From: Sphingomonas sp. PP-F2F-A104-K0414
GTDB taxonomy: Bacteria > Pseudomonadota > Alphaproteobacteria > Sphingomonadales > Sphingomonadaceae
Direction of reading: 5' to 3'
NCBI RefSeq assembly: GCF_004340945.1
Contig: NZ_SLYD01000005.1
Coordinates: 310,001 to 374,000 of the forward strand
Length of the DNA: 64,000 bases
The position numbers were made by a program, and so were the translations under genes. Shown here in pieces: positions 33,532-42,472 of this stretch (within the stretch, counting starts at the first letter, position 1; each line of letters starts with the position of its first letter). Under the pieces are notes generated by a model that was given only the letters and a program-made list of their open reading frames with translations, was not told where the DNA came from and did no database searches.

Positions 33532-33617
33532 GCGACCCCAAATCACGCGCTATTCCCCCCGCCTCGCCCGCCCGCTTTGTAGGTCGCTTTTGATGCAGTA
33601 CTGCTATTTGATGCAGG
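33532..33617 (+). repeat. Duplicated non-coding segment, copy B
   Basis: GCGACCCCAAATCACGCGC, CCCCCGCCTCGCCCG, TTTGTAGGTCGCTTTTGATG, CAG...TTTGATGCAG. It parallels copy A at 30082-30170 block for block with substitutions and small gaps. Confidence 0.75.
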
Positions 33618-33868
33618 CCCTCTGTAACCGAGCGCTTCTAGGTCCGCGGAGGGCTCTGACGGTGATGCGGATTGATGCACTTGCTCACAGATACCGAGGT
33701 GACGTGGATCGGACTTTTTCGAGAGCTAATATTAAGCGGTAATATCACGCGATTTCCAACGATCGACAAACTGGCCCGGCACTACCCCACCTCAGCACCC
33801 AACCGTAAATTAACAACAGTAGTCATTCAGCGGTCGTCGACGTTCTAAGTCAATCCTCGATATAATCG

Positions 33869-34231
33869 CTATTCCTCTAGATCTTTCAACAAACTATCTA
33901 GAACCTCATCTGCCCCAGTCGATTTGCGGCGGGCGCTTACTAGAAGTCCTGTCAATGTCAAGAACCACGTGTCATTCGAGACAGAAGCAACTTGGGCATC
34001 TACCAAGTCATCATCTACGAATTTATCCGCCAATCCACCGTCAGCGTATATTTCGACCTGAATTGAGTCCAATTCATTATTGCGGACGTTGCTTAGATAC
34101 ACCATTTTACCCCCTACCTCAGTGTAGACGGTGCCCGGAACTGGCTCAAAAGGTTTCCAAGTAAGTTTACCCTGTAGATTACTTTTCACTAGCGCATTGA
34201 CGATCATCGCCTGCTTCTCTTCCTTCGTCAC
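33869..34231 (-). CDS. Hypothetical protein of an AT-rich two-gene operon
   Basis: A 120-aa acidic protein with no TM segment; MTKEEKQAMIVNALVKSNLQ is helical and GTVYTEVGGKMVYLSNV and DSIQVEIYADGGLADKF look like beta strands. Its start overlaps the stop of the membrane protein upstream (ATGA). Codon use is much more AT-rich than in chromosomal genes. No family recognised. Confidence 0.65.
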   Translation of the reverse strand: MTKEEKQAMIVNALVKSNLQGKLTWKPFEPVPGTVYTEVGGKMVYLSNVRNNELDSIQVEIYADGGLADKFVDDDLVDAQVASVSNDTWFLTLTGLLVSARRKSTGADEVLDSLLKDLEE

Positions 34232-34752
34232 GCGATAGCTCCCTTCCAGTTTTTTTGCTCGGCTTCCTGAACAATTGTCATTTCGCCTCGAATTGCTTTG
34301 TTGATATCTGATTTCTTAGGCACCGGACCGGCTCCTTCCAAAAACTTTTCGATCAGATTGCAGATTTTAGAAATTCTCGATCTAGATTTTTTAATATCTT
34401 CCGCAACTTTACCCTCCGTAAACATTGCCTGAAGTGCCACCCGCCCGAGTGCCTCCGATGTAATTTCGTAGCAGGTTACAAACTGAGGCCAAGCATCCAA
34501 GTTGGCATAATGACGGGCATTTTGCAGAGAAGACTTCGCCTCTGCTAAATCAACTGCTGCATCATATCGACTAACACGAATTTGCACGGCGCTTACGGCA
34601 TCGGCGGCCGATTGTGCCACACTTTTTGCCTGACGTATCTGTCGGATGGAGATGATAAAACCAACCAAAGTTAAAACTATTCCAAGGATTCCGAGAATTA
34701 ATCCCCACGCTCCCACAGCAGCCGCATTTCCTGGATCGAATAAAAACTGCAT
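34228..34752 (-). CDS. Hypothetical single-pass membrane protein of an AT-rich operon
   Basis: A 174-aa protein with one N-terminal TM helix (GLILGILGIVLTLVGFIISI, about residues 17-36) followed by an alpha-helical cytoplasmic domain (SVAQSAADAVSAVQIRVSRY, AEDIKKSRSRISKICNLIEK). It is coupled to the 120-aa soluble protein. A membrane anchor plus a soluble partner in a mobile element is a layout seen in small defence operons, but no known family was recognised. Confidence 0.65.
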   Translation of the reverse strand: MQFLFDPGNAAAVGAWGLILGILGIVLTLVGFIISIRQIRQAKSVAQSAADAVSAVQIRVSRYDAAVDLAEAKSSLQNARHYANLDAWPQFVTCYEITSEALGRVALQAMFTEGKVAEDIKKSRSRISKICNLIEKFLEGAGPVPKKSDINKAIRGEMTIVQEAEQKNWKGAIA

Positions 34753-35015
34753 TTACTGCTTATCCCCTCGCCTCGGGGTACATCGGCGAAGTGTTCGGAG
34801 CAATCCATAACCGGTTAAGCTCCCATTTCGTCGCACAGAGAATGAGGTATCTTAGGAAGATCTGACGGATTTTCCGCATCCTCGCTAGGATGCACGGGAC
34901 GGCGCAAGCCGGCACGCTCACCCGCGGTCGCTGGATGTTGAACCCGTCGGGTTCGGGCCCTTGGGGGCTTGGTGGAGCAGCAAATCTGCGCACGCCAACG
35001 GCGTTCCTTTTATAT

Positions 35016-35729
35016 TTAACCTTGTAGGGTTGGGTTCTGACCACCCGGTGAATTCGCGTTACAGAGGTCTACGCGACGGCCTAGCGAAGCGAGAGCTTTC
35101 GCGAGAGGGGACTCGTCGCCGGCACGGAAAGCCGCGAGGTCCTCGGCCGAGATCGTCGCCAGCATCGCCGCGGTTTCCTCTTCATTAGCCTTCCTACGGG
35201 TCACCTCGTCGTCCGGCATCGGCCCCTTGCCCATCATGCGGCGGACCATGTCGGCCGCTTCCTTTGGCAGGCCGAACCAATACGCGTTCGTCACCTGCTT
35301 GACCTGGGGGCCGAAGGTGTCGGGGTCCTTGATCGGTTCGAACCGCCGGATCCAGTTGAGAAAGCCATGATCCTTCAGACGCGCGAGCGCCTTGACGATC
35401 GCGCCGCGCGAACGGCTTAGCCGTGTCGCCAACGTCGCGATGGCGGGTTCGAGCCTGCCCGTCTTGAAGTCGATCATTCGCATCAGCTCGCGCAGCACGT
35501 CGACGCCGATCGCGCCCAAGGGCCCGTTACGCTTGCCAGCGATCTTGTGCTTCTGGTCGTAGGTTTCGGCAGCACGCATGCGCGCATTGCGTTCAGCCTT
35601 GTTAAACGGCCGCCAGTATCGCGGCTCGCGCTCACCGGCTCGGAAGCTGCTGCGGCGAACCGGCTGGCCGGTCCGATGACCCTTCGAGGCTTTTCCGCCA
35701 ACGATCTTGTAGAGCGAACGGGCGCTCAT
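35016..35729 (-). CDS. Rep-like winged-helix protein
   Basis: A 237-aa basic protein. The middle (GPLGAIGVDVLRELMRMIDF, IATLATRLSRSRGAIVKALA, RLKDHGFLNWIRRFEPI) reads as a winged helix: recognition helix in SRSRGAIVKALARLKDHG and wing after it. This pattern is found in small replication-initiator-like or partition proteins of sphingomonad plasmids and islands. It is the last gene before attR and could be a remnant of a plasmid-like replication module or act as a regulator. Confidence 0.6.
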   Translation of the reverse strand: MSARSLYKIVGGKASKGHRTGQPVRRSSFRAGEREPRYWRPFNKAERNARMRAAETYDQKHKIAGKRNGPLGAIGVDVLRELMRMIDFKTGRLEPAIATLATRLSRSRGAIVKALARLKDHGFLNWIRRFEPIKDPDTFGPQVKQVTNAYWFGLPKEAADMVRRMMGKGPMPDDEVTRRKANEEETAAMLATISAEDLAAFRAGDESPLAKALASLGRRVDLCNANSPGGQNPTLQG

Positions 35730-35827
35730 GACCGGTTAGCCAATTTTGCGAGAACTGACGGGATTCCGTGGGCAAAATTAAAGCGGTTAGCCGATCCAAC
35801 ATGCTGAGATCCTGCGGTTATTGGAGA

Positions 35828-35844
35828 CCAGTCGGGTGCACCAA
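35828..35844. other. attR of the integrated element
   Basis: Exact copy of CCAGTCGGGTGCACCAA from the tRNA-Arg 3' end. Immediately left is ATTGGAGA, which does not continue the tRNA, so only the 17-bp tail is duplicated. Confidence 0.92.
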
Positions 35845-36176
35845 GGCTTTCCGCCGTTTTCTAGCATTATCGGAAATCCTCATTCCGATGATGTTCCGGG
35901 GCCTTCCGCGGATGTTGCGGTTTGAGAGGCGTGAGGATGGGTGAAAGCGCCCGGGCACAGACGCCCGATATCTTCGATAGTCGCTTCAATCAGCCGCCCC
36001 GCTCAGACGGTTTGCGCCGTCCCCCGCTTTGTTGGACTCGCCTTCCTATCCAGCCCCCTGCGCTTGCGGACCGCGTGAATACGTATGCGCCATGCTTGGT
36101 TTCGCGACCGAGCATCCGCACAGCGAACGGTAACATGGTCGGCACGATCGGGCATGCGGTGATGGAGGGGAAGTGC
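35845..36176. other. Intergenic region between attR and the amylase gene
   Basis: No gene supported. High-GC chromosomal DNA resumes here. The amylase promoter should lie in it; I could not single out boxes with confidence. Confidence 0.4.
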
Positions 36177-38090
36177 ATGTCGAGGTTGGCCGCGAGATCC
36201 ACGATACTGCTAGCGTTGGCCTTCGCCGCGCCTCACGCGTTGGCCGCCCCTAAACCTGTGGTAGCCGAGCAGACTCCTTTGGTCGCCGCGCAGATTGGGG
36301 CCTCAAGGACCCCGCCGACAATGACCGTGCCCGCGAAGGTCGCTGACTACCGCGCGCGGCTGCCGCAGGACGAGGTCATCTATTTCCTGCTTCCCGATCG
36401 GTTCGAGAACGGCGACCCCTCCAATGATCGTGGTGGATTGAGCGGCGGCGCGCAGGTCACCGGCTTCGATCCGACTGCCAAGGGCTTTTTCCACGGCGGC
36501 GATCTCAAAGGCCTGACCCGGCGCCTCGACTATATCCAGAACCTCGGCGCAACCGCAATCTGGGTCGGACCGGTGTTCAAGAACAAGCCCGTACAGGGCG
36601 CTCCGGGCCAGCAATCTGCCGGCTATCACGGCTATTGGATCACCGATTTCACGCAGGTCGACCCGCATCTCGGCACCAACGCGGACTTTGCGACGCTGGT
36701 CTCAGCCGCGCATGGCCGCGGGATGAAGGTCTATATGGACATCATCATCAACCACACCGCGGACGTAATCCAGTACCGCGAGTGCGTCGGCAAACGCGAA
36801 TGCCCCTATCGCAGCCGGGCAGACTATCCGTACCAGCGTCGGCTTGGCGCCAATGGCGCAGCGATCAATCCAGGCTTCGCCGGCGACGATGTCCACACCG
36901 CCGACAACTTCGCCAAGCTCACCCGCAGCGACTATGCCTATACGCCATTCGTCCCCGCCGGCGAACGGGACGTGAAGGTTCCTGGCTGGCTTAACGACGT
37001 GCGCTATTATCACAATCGTGGGGACACGACCTATCGCAACGAAAGTTCGACGATGGGCGATTTCGTCGGTCTCGACGATCTGATGACCGAGAATCCTCGG
37101 GTCGTGTCCGGGATGATAGACATTTTCGGCGACTGGATCGATCGCTACGGTGTAGATGGCTTCCGCATCGACACCGCGCGTCACGTGAACCCCGAATTCT
37201 GGGCTGCGTTCGTCCCTGCGATGCAGGCCCGTGCCGCTGCCAAGGGCATTCCCAATTTCCACATCTTTGGCGAAGTTTCGGACCACGAGGTACGCCCCGC
37301 CGTACTCGCGCAACACACGATCGTCGACAAACTACCCGCGGTACTCGACTTCTCATTCCGACAGGCGATCGTCGAGACGGTTGCGGGTACGCGTGGGACC
37401 GACGCATTCGAGGCGCTGTTCGACGGTGACGCGCTATATGCCCGAGGCTTCGACACCGCGGTGACGTTGCCGACCTTTACCGGCAATCATGATGACGGCA
37501 GGTTCGCGACCTTCGTTCGCAAGGCATTTCCGCGGGCTGGCGACGACGAAGTGCTGGCGCGGGTGATGCTGTCCAACGCAATGCTGCTGACGCTACGCGG
37601 GGTGCCCACGATTTATTCGGGCGACGAACAAGGCTTTGTGAGCGACGGCAACGATCAGGACGCCCGCGAGGACATGTTCGCCAGCAAGGTCGCCGTGTAC
37701 AACGACAATCATCTGATCGGCACCGACAGCACGACCGCCACCGCGCATTTCGGCGGCGACAATCCGCTGTTTCGCCAGACGGCCATATTGGCACGACTCC
37801 GCACCGCCACGCCCGCACTGACCCGCGGCCGGCAGACGCTCCGCGCGCGTGAGGACATGCCGGGGCTGCTCGCGATTTCGCGTTTCGATCCGGTCACGAA
37901 GGCGGAAGTCCTGCTGGCGTTCAACACCGCGACGACTGCGCTGACCCGGCAGGTGGAGATCGGCGTCGACGCGACATCGGCGCGGACGCTTGCCGGCACG
38001 GGCTGCGGCAAGGTTGCCGCCCCAGGGAGCCTTACCGTTACGCTACCTCCGCTCGGCTATGCGGTCTGCGCGCTCGCCACACCGCGCTGA
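36177..38090 (+). CDS. Exported GH13 alpha-amylase-family glycosidase
   Basis: A 637-aa alpha-glucan hydrolase. A signal peptide (STILLALAFAAPHALA) ends near residue 23. GH13 region I is DIIINHTAD, region II GFRIDTARH (nucleophile Asp near residue 330), region III HIFGEVSD (acid/base Glu near 365) and region IV FTGNHDD. VYMDIIINH and YHGYWITDFTQVDPHLGT are typical of neopullulanase/cyclomaltodextrinase-like members. The ATG at 36177 follows GGAGGGG and directly precedes the signal sequence; longer frames read untypical sequence. It likely works on maltooligosaccharides in the periplasm. Confidence 0.93.
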   Translation: MSRLAARSTILLALAFAAPHALAAPKPVVAEQTPLVAAQIGASRTPPTMTVPAKVADYRARLPQDEVIYFLLPDRFENGDPSNDRGGLSGGAQVTGFDPTAKGFFHGGDLKGLTRRLDYIQNLGATAIWVGPVFKNKPVQGAPGQQSAGYHGYWITDFTQVDPHLGTNADFATLVSAAHGRGMKVYMDIIINHTADVIQYRECVGKRECPYRSRADYPYQRRLGANGAAINPGFAGDDVHTADNFAKLTRSDYAYTPFVPAGERDVKVPGWLNDVRYYHNRGDTTYRNESSTMGDFVGLDDLMTENPRVVSGMIDIFGDWIDRYGVDGFRIDTARHVNPEFWAAFVPAMQARAAAKGIPNFHIFGEVSDHEVRPAVLAQHTIVDKLPAVLDFSFRQAIVETVAGTRGTDAFEALFDGDALYARGFDTAVTLPTFTGNHDDGRFATFVRKAFPRAGDDEVLARVMLSNAMLLTLRGVPTIYSGDEQGFVSDGNDQDAREDMFASKVAVYNDNHLIGTDSTTATAHFGGDNPLFRQTAILARLRTATPALTRGRQTLRAREDMPGLLAISRFDPVTKAEVLLAFNTATTALTRQVEIGVDATSARTLAGTGCGKVAAPGSLTVTLPPLGYAVCALATPR

Positions 38091-38250
38091 CCAACGACAT
38101 GCGGCATCGTCACGGCCCTGCCAGGTTGAGGGAAATCAACTTCCCACGAGGATGCCGGATATCGGCGACCTACCGGTGTTGTAGCGTTGGAGCGGACCGT
38201 TCATGCGGTGCGTGTCCGCCCCCGGCGGTACGGGTATAACGGAGACCGTC

Positions 38251-39225
38251 ATGAGAATCGCGATCATCGGTGCGGGCATTGCCGGTCTGTCCTGCGCGCT
38301 CCGCCTGCAGGACGCCGGCCACGGTGTCACGCTGTTCGACAAGGGCCGCGGTGCGGGCGGGCGGATGTCGACACGACGTGTCGAGACGTCTGCGGGCGAG
38401 GCAGCGTTCGATCACGGCGCACAATATCTGACGGCACGCGATCCGGCCTTTGTCACAGCGGTCGGCGAATGGGCGGCGGCTGGGGTGATCGCCCGCTGGC
38501 CCGCGGCAGGGGACGATGCCTGGGTCGGCACCCCGGGCATGAACGCGATCGTCAAGTATCTCGCCGACCAAGCCGACGTTCACTGGCGGCACCGAGTGAC
38601 CGCGATCCGCCGCAGCGATGCCGGTTGGCATATCGCGCTGTCTTCGACCGATCTCGCTCCGAGCGACCTATCCCCGACCAATTCTCTTACAGCAGGCCCG
38701 TTCGACGCCGTCGTTATCGCCGTTCCCGCCGAACAGGCCGCACCGCTATTGGCCGATCATAATCCGGTAATGGCGGCCGAGGCCGAGGCCTGCCGCTCCT
38801 CGCCGAGCTGGACTGTAATGCTGGCCTTTGCCCAACCCGTGGCGATTGCCGACGACATAATCAGACACGCCGGCATCATCGGCTGGGCGGCGCGCAACAG
38901 CGCCAAGCCGGGGCGTCACGGCCCGGAGGCGTGGGTGGTCCAGGCCACGCCGGATTGGTCGACGACCCATCTCGAAGACTCGGCGGACAGCGTTGTCGGG
39001 CGGCTCCTCACGGCATTGGCGGATCATGCCGAAGAGCCAATGCCCGAGCCGATCGTCCGCGCCGGGCATCGCTGGCGTTACGCCCGCGCCACCGCTGCCA
39101 ATCACGGCGCGCTGTGGAACGCCGAGGCAAGACTTGGCGCCGCGGGCGATTGGCTGCTCGCGCCGCGGATCGAAAGCGCGTGGCTATCGGGCCGCATGCT
39201 CGCGGATCGGATGTTGGGCGGCTAG
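38251..39225 (+). CDS. Renalase-like FAD-dependent oxidoreductase
   Basis: A 324-aa NAD(P)/FAD-binding protein. It has MRIAIIGAGIAGLSCALRLQ (dinucleotide loop), LFDKGRGAGGRMSTRR (the GRGxGGRxxTRR motif of the renalase/amine-oxidase-like group), FDHGAQYLTARDPAF and a C-terminal LAPRIESAWLSGRMLADR that closes the FAD site. GGAGACC stands 3 nt before the ATG at 38251. Such genes are often near photolyase or carotenoid genes; here the convergent neighbour is the Blh gene (4-bp overlap). Confidence 0.87.
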   Translation: MRIAIIGAGIAGLSCALRLQDAGHGVTLFDKGRGAGGRMSTRRVETSAGEAAFDHGAQYLTARDPAFVTAVGEWAAAGVIARWPAAGDDAWVGTPGMNAIVKYLADQADVHWRHRVTAIRRSDAGWHIALSSTDLAPSDLSPTNSLTAGPFDAVVIAVPAEQAAPLLADHNPVMAAEAEACRSSPSWTVMLAFAQPVAIADDIIRHAGIIGWAARNSAKPGRHGPEAWVVQATPDWSTTHLEDSADSVVGRLLTALADHAEEPMPEPIVRAGHRWRYARATAANHGALWNAEARLGAAGDWLLAPRIESAWLSGRMLADRMLGG

Positions 39226-40160
39226 GTCTGCCGTAACACTGCAGACGGCAGTTCCAGACGCCGTTCGAGCCGCCGTTCGAGCCAGCGCGACAACAGCAGA
39301 TGTGGCAGGGCGACGGCCGCCAACAACTGAAACGCCTGTGCCGTCATATCGGTCGGCAAGCCCTCGACGTGCGTCGCAAAAACCAACCACCCGCCGATCG
39401 CGAACGCGGACATCCCTGCTCCGGTGGCCAGCCACATCGTCCGCGACATTCCGGCCAGCACTGTACGGGCGGCAGCGATATGGCGTGGCGAATGCAGAAA
39501 CACGAAGAAAAGCGCGAAGCCCGCGACGGGTGGCATCACGATCAAAGCCAGAATCGCGAACGCCGTCGCCGCTGCCCACTCGCGCGCGCCTTCGTGCCAC
39601 GCCACCCCGATCCCCACGCCGGTCACCAGCAACGCAACCGGCGCCAATGCGATCATCGCTTGCGCGACGACCTCACCGCCGGGGCCGCCCGCCATGCTGA
39701 CAAAGAGTTGGGCGACCGTCGCTGGGTGGCCGATCGCGGGCGCCGCGATGATCGCAGTGCCCGCTGCCATTCTGAGCAGCGGCTCGTCGATCATCGTCCA
39801 GTCCTCACCGAAATGGATCGCTGCAACGATCAGGAACAAAATCAGCGCTGCTACCGGGGCGACCAACCACAGCACTGCCATCGCGGCTGCGACACCGATG
39901 TACGCCATAACCGCCAGCCCCAACCCGCCGCTGCGGAGACGGGTCGAGCGGGCGAGCAGCGCGATGTCGTAGGCGCCATGCGGCAATCCGCCCGCAACGA
40001 AGACCAGGGTCGCAATTGTCGTCCCGGTAGGTCCATCGAGCGGCAGTTGCGCGGCAGACGCGATGACGAGATACACGCCGGCAAGCCAGAACGCAGCCGG
40101 CACGACACCACCGCGCCCAATCTGGACGCGGTGGTGGTTCATGCTGACAGCACCCATCAT
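39222..40160 (-). CDS. blh: Brp/Blh-family beta-carotene 15,15'-dioxygenase
   Basis: A 312-aa polytopic membrane enzyme that cleaves beta-carotene to retinal. The conserved His-bearing motifs are FVAGGLPHGAYD, AAIHFGEDW, FVFLHSPRH and VALPHLLLSRWLE, matching the iron-binding pattern of the family; the rest is transmembrane. It is 19 bp downstream of the rhodopsin gene in the same direction, so it supplies the chromophore for that pump. Confidence 0.93.
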   Translation of the reverse strand: MMGAVSMNHHRVQIGRGGVVPAAFWLAGVYLVIASAAQLPLDGPTGTTIATLVFVAGGLPHGAYDIALLARSTRLRSGGLGLAVMAYIGVAAAMAVLWLVAPVAALILFLIVAAIHFGEDWTMIDEPLLRMAAGTAIIAAPAIGHPATVAQLFVSMAGGPGGEVVAQAMIALAPVALLVTGVGIGVAWHEGAREWAAATAFAILALIVMPPVAGFALFFVFLHSPRHIAAARTVLAGMSRTMWLATGAGMSAFAIGGWLVFATHVEGLPTDMTAQAFQLLAAVALPHLLLSRWLERRLERRLELPSAVLRQT

Positions 40161-40179
40161 GCGGCGCCGGGCACCGCGA

Positions 40180-40947
40180 TCACTCGGCGTGAACCAGCGG
40201 GCTGTGCGCCTCGACCTGCGACTTGCGCACCGAGATCATGAAGATCAGGACGCCCACGCCGGCCTTCGCAACGATGTCTGCGATGGTGTAGCCAAGCTGG
40301 ATCACGGTCGTTGCGGTGGCGCCGGTTAGGTTGGCGTAGGGCGCCATGTATACAATTGGATAAAATCCCCAGGACGCGAACGTCAGCAGGCGCGCGCGGC
40401 GGACCAGATCGCGGGCCGCGACCGGCTGCTGTTCGATCGACTCACCAAGCCCGCGGAACAGCTCCCAGACGATGTAGACGAACGGGATCGCCGACAGCGT
40501 CCCCCACAGCGCACGGGTCGGAATATCGGCCGCGATCTCGCCGGGATAGCCCAGCACGATCATCAGCGCCGCGGCCGATCCGAGCCGGACCGTCTTCGAC
40601 GACGTCTGTTCCGGCGACAGCCGCATCACGAGCACCAGCTCGACCAGCAGGAGCGGCACGGTCAGCAACCAGTCGACATAGCGATAGGCATCGTTGAAGG
40701 CGAAACCGGTCGCCGCGATCACGCCGTCCTTGAGGGTATAGGCCGCATTCCAGCTCTCGAAGATGCGCAGATAATGATACGCCGCGATTGCGGTCACCAA
40801 CCCGGAGATCGTGACCGCGGTACGATACGCCGGTGCGACCTGCGATCGACTGAGCCAGAGAAAAGCGGTCGCCGCGGCCATCGTCGCGAACGTGAACGAA
40901 AACGCATTATAGACCAGCGAGAACTGGAACGGGGTTATGATGTCCAT
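40180..40947 (-). CDS. Xanthorhodopsin-type light-driven proton pump
   Basis: A 255-aa seven-helix retinal protein. Helix C reads RYVDWLLTVPLLLVELVLV: Asp92 (proton acceptor), Thr96 and Glu103 (donor) make the DTE motif of outward proton pumps. The residue at the spectral-tuning position is Leu100, predicting green absorption. Helix B has AYHYLRIFESW with His58 34 residues before the Asp, as in xanthorhodopsin, and helix G ADIVAKAGVG carries the Schiff-base Lys. LWG in helix E may be the Gly that makes room for a carotenoid antenna. The ATG at 40947 has GGAG 7 nt upstream; 40959 and a GTG at 40962 are alternatives. Confidence 0.93.
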   Translation of the reverse strand: MDIITPFQFSLVYNAFSFTFATMAAATAFLWLSRSQVAPAYRTAVTISGLVTAIAAYHYLRIFESWNAAYTLKDGVIAATGFAFNDAYRYVDWLLTVPLLLVELVLVMRLSPEQTSSKTVRLGSAAALMIVLGYPGEIAADIPTRALWGTLSAIPFVYIVWELFRGLGESIEQQPVAARDLVRRARLLTFASWGFYPIVYMAPYANLTGATATTVIQLGYTIADIVAKAGVGVLIFMISVRKSQVEAHSPLVHAE

Positions 40948-41265
40948 CGGGATCTCCATCACCTTGCTGCGCCGGGCTTGCTACAGTGGCATGCCGGGCT
41001 AGTTGCGGGCGATGCGAGCCGATCATCGCCGGTTCGGTCTCACCCGAGGATGGCGCCACAGCGACCTTGAAGGGTATCGGAGGGAGTTCCACCCAGGACC
41101 CGCGGCGTTGGCTGATACGCCCCGCGCCCTGGCCGCTGTGACGACCGAGTCCGGAATACGCCCCGCCAGACCCGCCTGCGATACGGAACTTGGTCCATAT
41201 CGGTCGTTACATCGCACGCCGCTGACTCGCCGCGCGGTGTCCGGATCGCGGCCCCGAACCGCGGT
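40948..41265. promoter_or_regulatory. 318-bp leader between LOV-HTH and rhodopsin genes
   Basis: No gene supported. Because the rhodopsin gene starts after this long gap rather than being tightly coupled to the LOV-HTH gene, its own promoter is expected here, and the neighbouring LOV-HTH protein is the obvious candidate regulator. I did not identify an operator with confidence. Confidence 0.35.
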
Positions 41266-41910
41266 TCAGAGACCGGCTTCGACCGCCAATCGGATAAGGT
41301 CGGCGGTGGTCCTGAGGCCGAGACGCTCCATCAGGATGCCGCGGTGCATCTTCACGGTCTTTTCGGCGAGTCCCAGTTCTCCGGCGATCTGCTTGTTGAG
41401 CAGACCCTGCGCGACCAGCTTGAGCACCTGCCCCTGGCGCGGCGAGAGCGCCTTGACCATCTCGGCGGCGCGAATCCGTCGCATGCTGGTCGGCGTCGCC
41501 GCATTGGTATCGATCTCGACCTGCGAGCCCAGAAAGTACAGCAGCCGGTCCTCCTCGTCGTACAGCGGGGCGACCAGAACGGCATTGCGAAACGGTTGCC
41601 CGTTACGCTTGTAATTGAGGATCTCGACCAGCACCGGCTTGTGCTCGCGGACCCCGCGCCGAATCTCCTCGGACAGCCACGGCTCGGTCGCCGGTCCCGA
41701 CAGGAATCGGCAGTTACGCCCGATGACATCCTCGGCGGGGTAGCCGGTCAGATCGCAAAATGGCTGATTGCAGGCAACGATCGGGTTGTCGGGAAGCCGC
41801 GGATCACTGATGACCGAGGGAATCGGACTGTCGGTAACCAACTGGATCAGCCGCCGATTGGACGGCACCGATACCTCCGCCAAAACCATCTTCCCCCCAG
41901 CCCCTTTCAT
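41266..41910 (-). CDS. LOV-domain LuxR-type transcription factor (EL222-like)
   Basis: A 214-aa blue-light-responsive regulator. The LOV domain (about residues 20-130) contains [20 protein letters not shown], in which Cys67 of GRNCRFL would form the flavin adduct; [20 protein letters not shown] and [11 protein letters not shown] complete it. A linker helix leads to a C-terminal LuxR HTH ([39 protein letters not shown]). The order LOV-helix-HTH equals EL222 of Erythrobacter. The start is the ATG at 41910; one at 41889 also keeps the domain. It lies upstream of the rhodopsin gene in the same orientation. Confidence 0.92.
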   Translation of the reverse strand: MKGAGGKMVLAEVSVPSNRRLIQLVTDSPIPSVISDPRLPDNPIVACNQPFCDLTGYPAEDVIGRNCRFLSGPATEPWLSEEIRRGVREHKPVLVEILNYKRNGQPFRNAVLVAPLYDEEDRLLYFLGSQVEIDTNAATPTSMRRIRAAEMVKALSPRQGQVLKLVAQGLLNKQIAGELGLAEKTVKMHRGILMERLGLRTTADLIRLAVEAGL

Positions 41911-42098
41911 CCGTCTGCGTCCTCGTAGAGACGCCTGCCCGACGTTTGCCGGCGCTCGCAAGGGGTAGCATGGATCTGTGCCAAGCGTGCACCGCGATAT
42001 TCGCCGTGACGATGCTCAATCTTTCTTCTCCGACGCGAACCCCTTGCTTGCGCCAACGCTCTTGGGCAGGGCCTGTCCTTTTCCAGGAGTGCAAAGCC

Positions 42099-42368
42099 AT
42101 GCCAAGCCGTATCACCGTCGACCAAGCGAGCCTTACCGATAACGACGTCGCCCACCAGATCGAGTTCACCGCCGAGATCGATGGCGACGAGCGCGATTTC
42201 GCAGTGAAATATGCCGTGCTCCGCGAACTCAGCGGCGACGAGCCCGAGAACGACGCGCTCGAACTGTTCGAACGGTTCAGCGATGAAATCCTCGACGTCT
42301 GTGCCGATGTCGCCGACCAGCGTCCCAACGCGAACGTGGTCGTCATCGACGACGACGATCTCGAATAA
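42099..42368 (+). CDS. DUF1488-like small acidic protein
   Basis: An 89-aa protein: AHQIEFTAEIDGDERDFAVK, YAVLRELSGDEPENDALELF and ERFSDEILDVC match the layout of DUF1488 proteins (a strand pair followed by a helix with an F...I pattern). The ATG at 42099 has AGGAG upstream. Function unknown. The C-terminus is unusually acidic (VVIDDDDLE). Confidence 0.6.
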   Translation: MPSRITVDQASLTDNDVAHQIEFTAEIDGDERDFAVKYAVLRELSGDEPENDALELFERFSDEILDVCADVADQRPNANVVVIDDDDLE

Positions 42369-42472
42369 GCGGCCTACGCCCCGACCGTTTCGAGTCCGTT
42401 TCCAGTCCGCTTCGCCCCGGGCAGCCGATCGAGATCCTGCGCGTTCACGCCGTTCACCACGGAGAGACCATC

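Larger units (their letters stand above)
33262..33868. other. 600-bp gene-free stretch
   Basis: It holds repeat copy 8 (33366-33403), the second copy of the duplicated non-coding segment (33532-33617) and further TGATGCG/TTGATGCA motifs at 33663 and 33672. GC falls sharply after about 33720. No reading frame is convincing. Confidence 0.5.

Noticed and set aside
35828-35844. A possible second tRNA at the right island end
   Set aside because: Only the last 17 bases match the tRNA; no cloverleaf can be formed upstream. It is the att duplicate.
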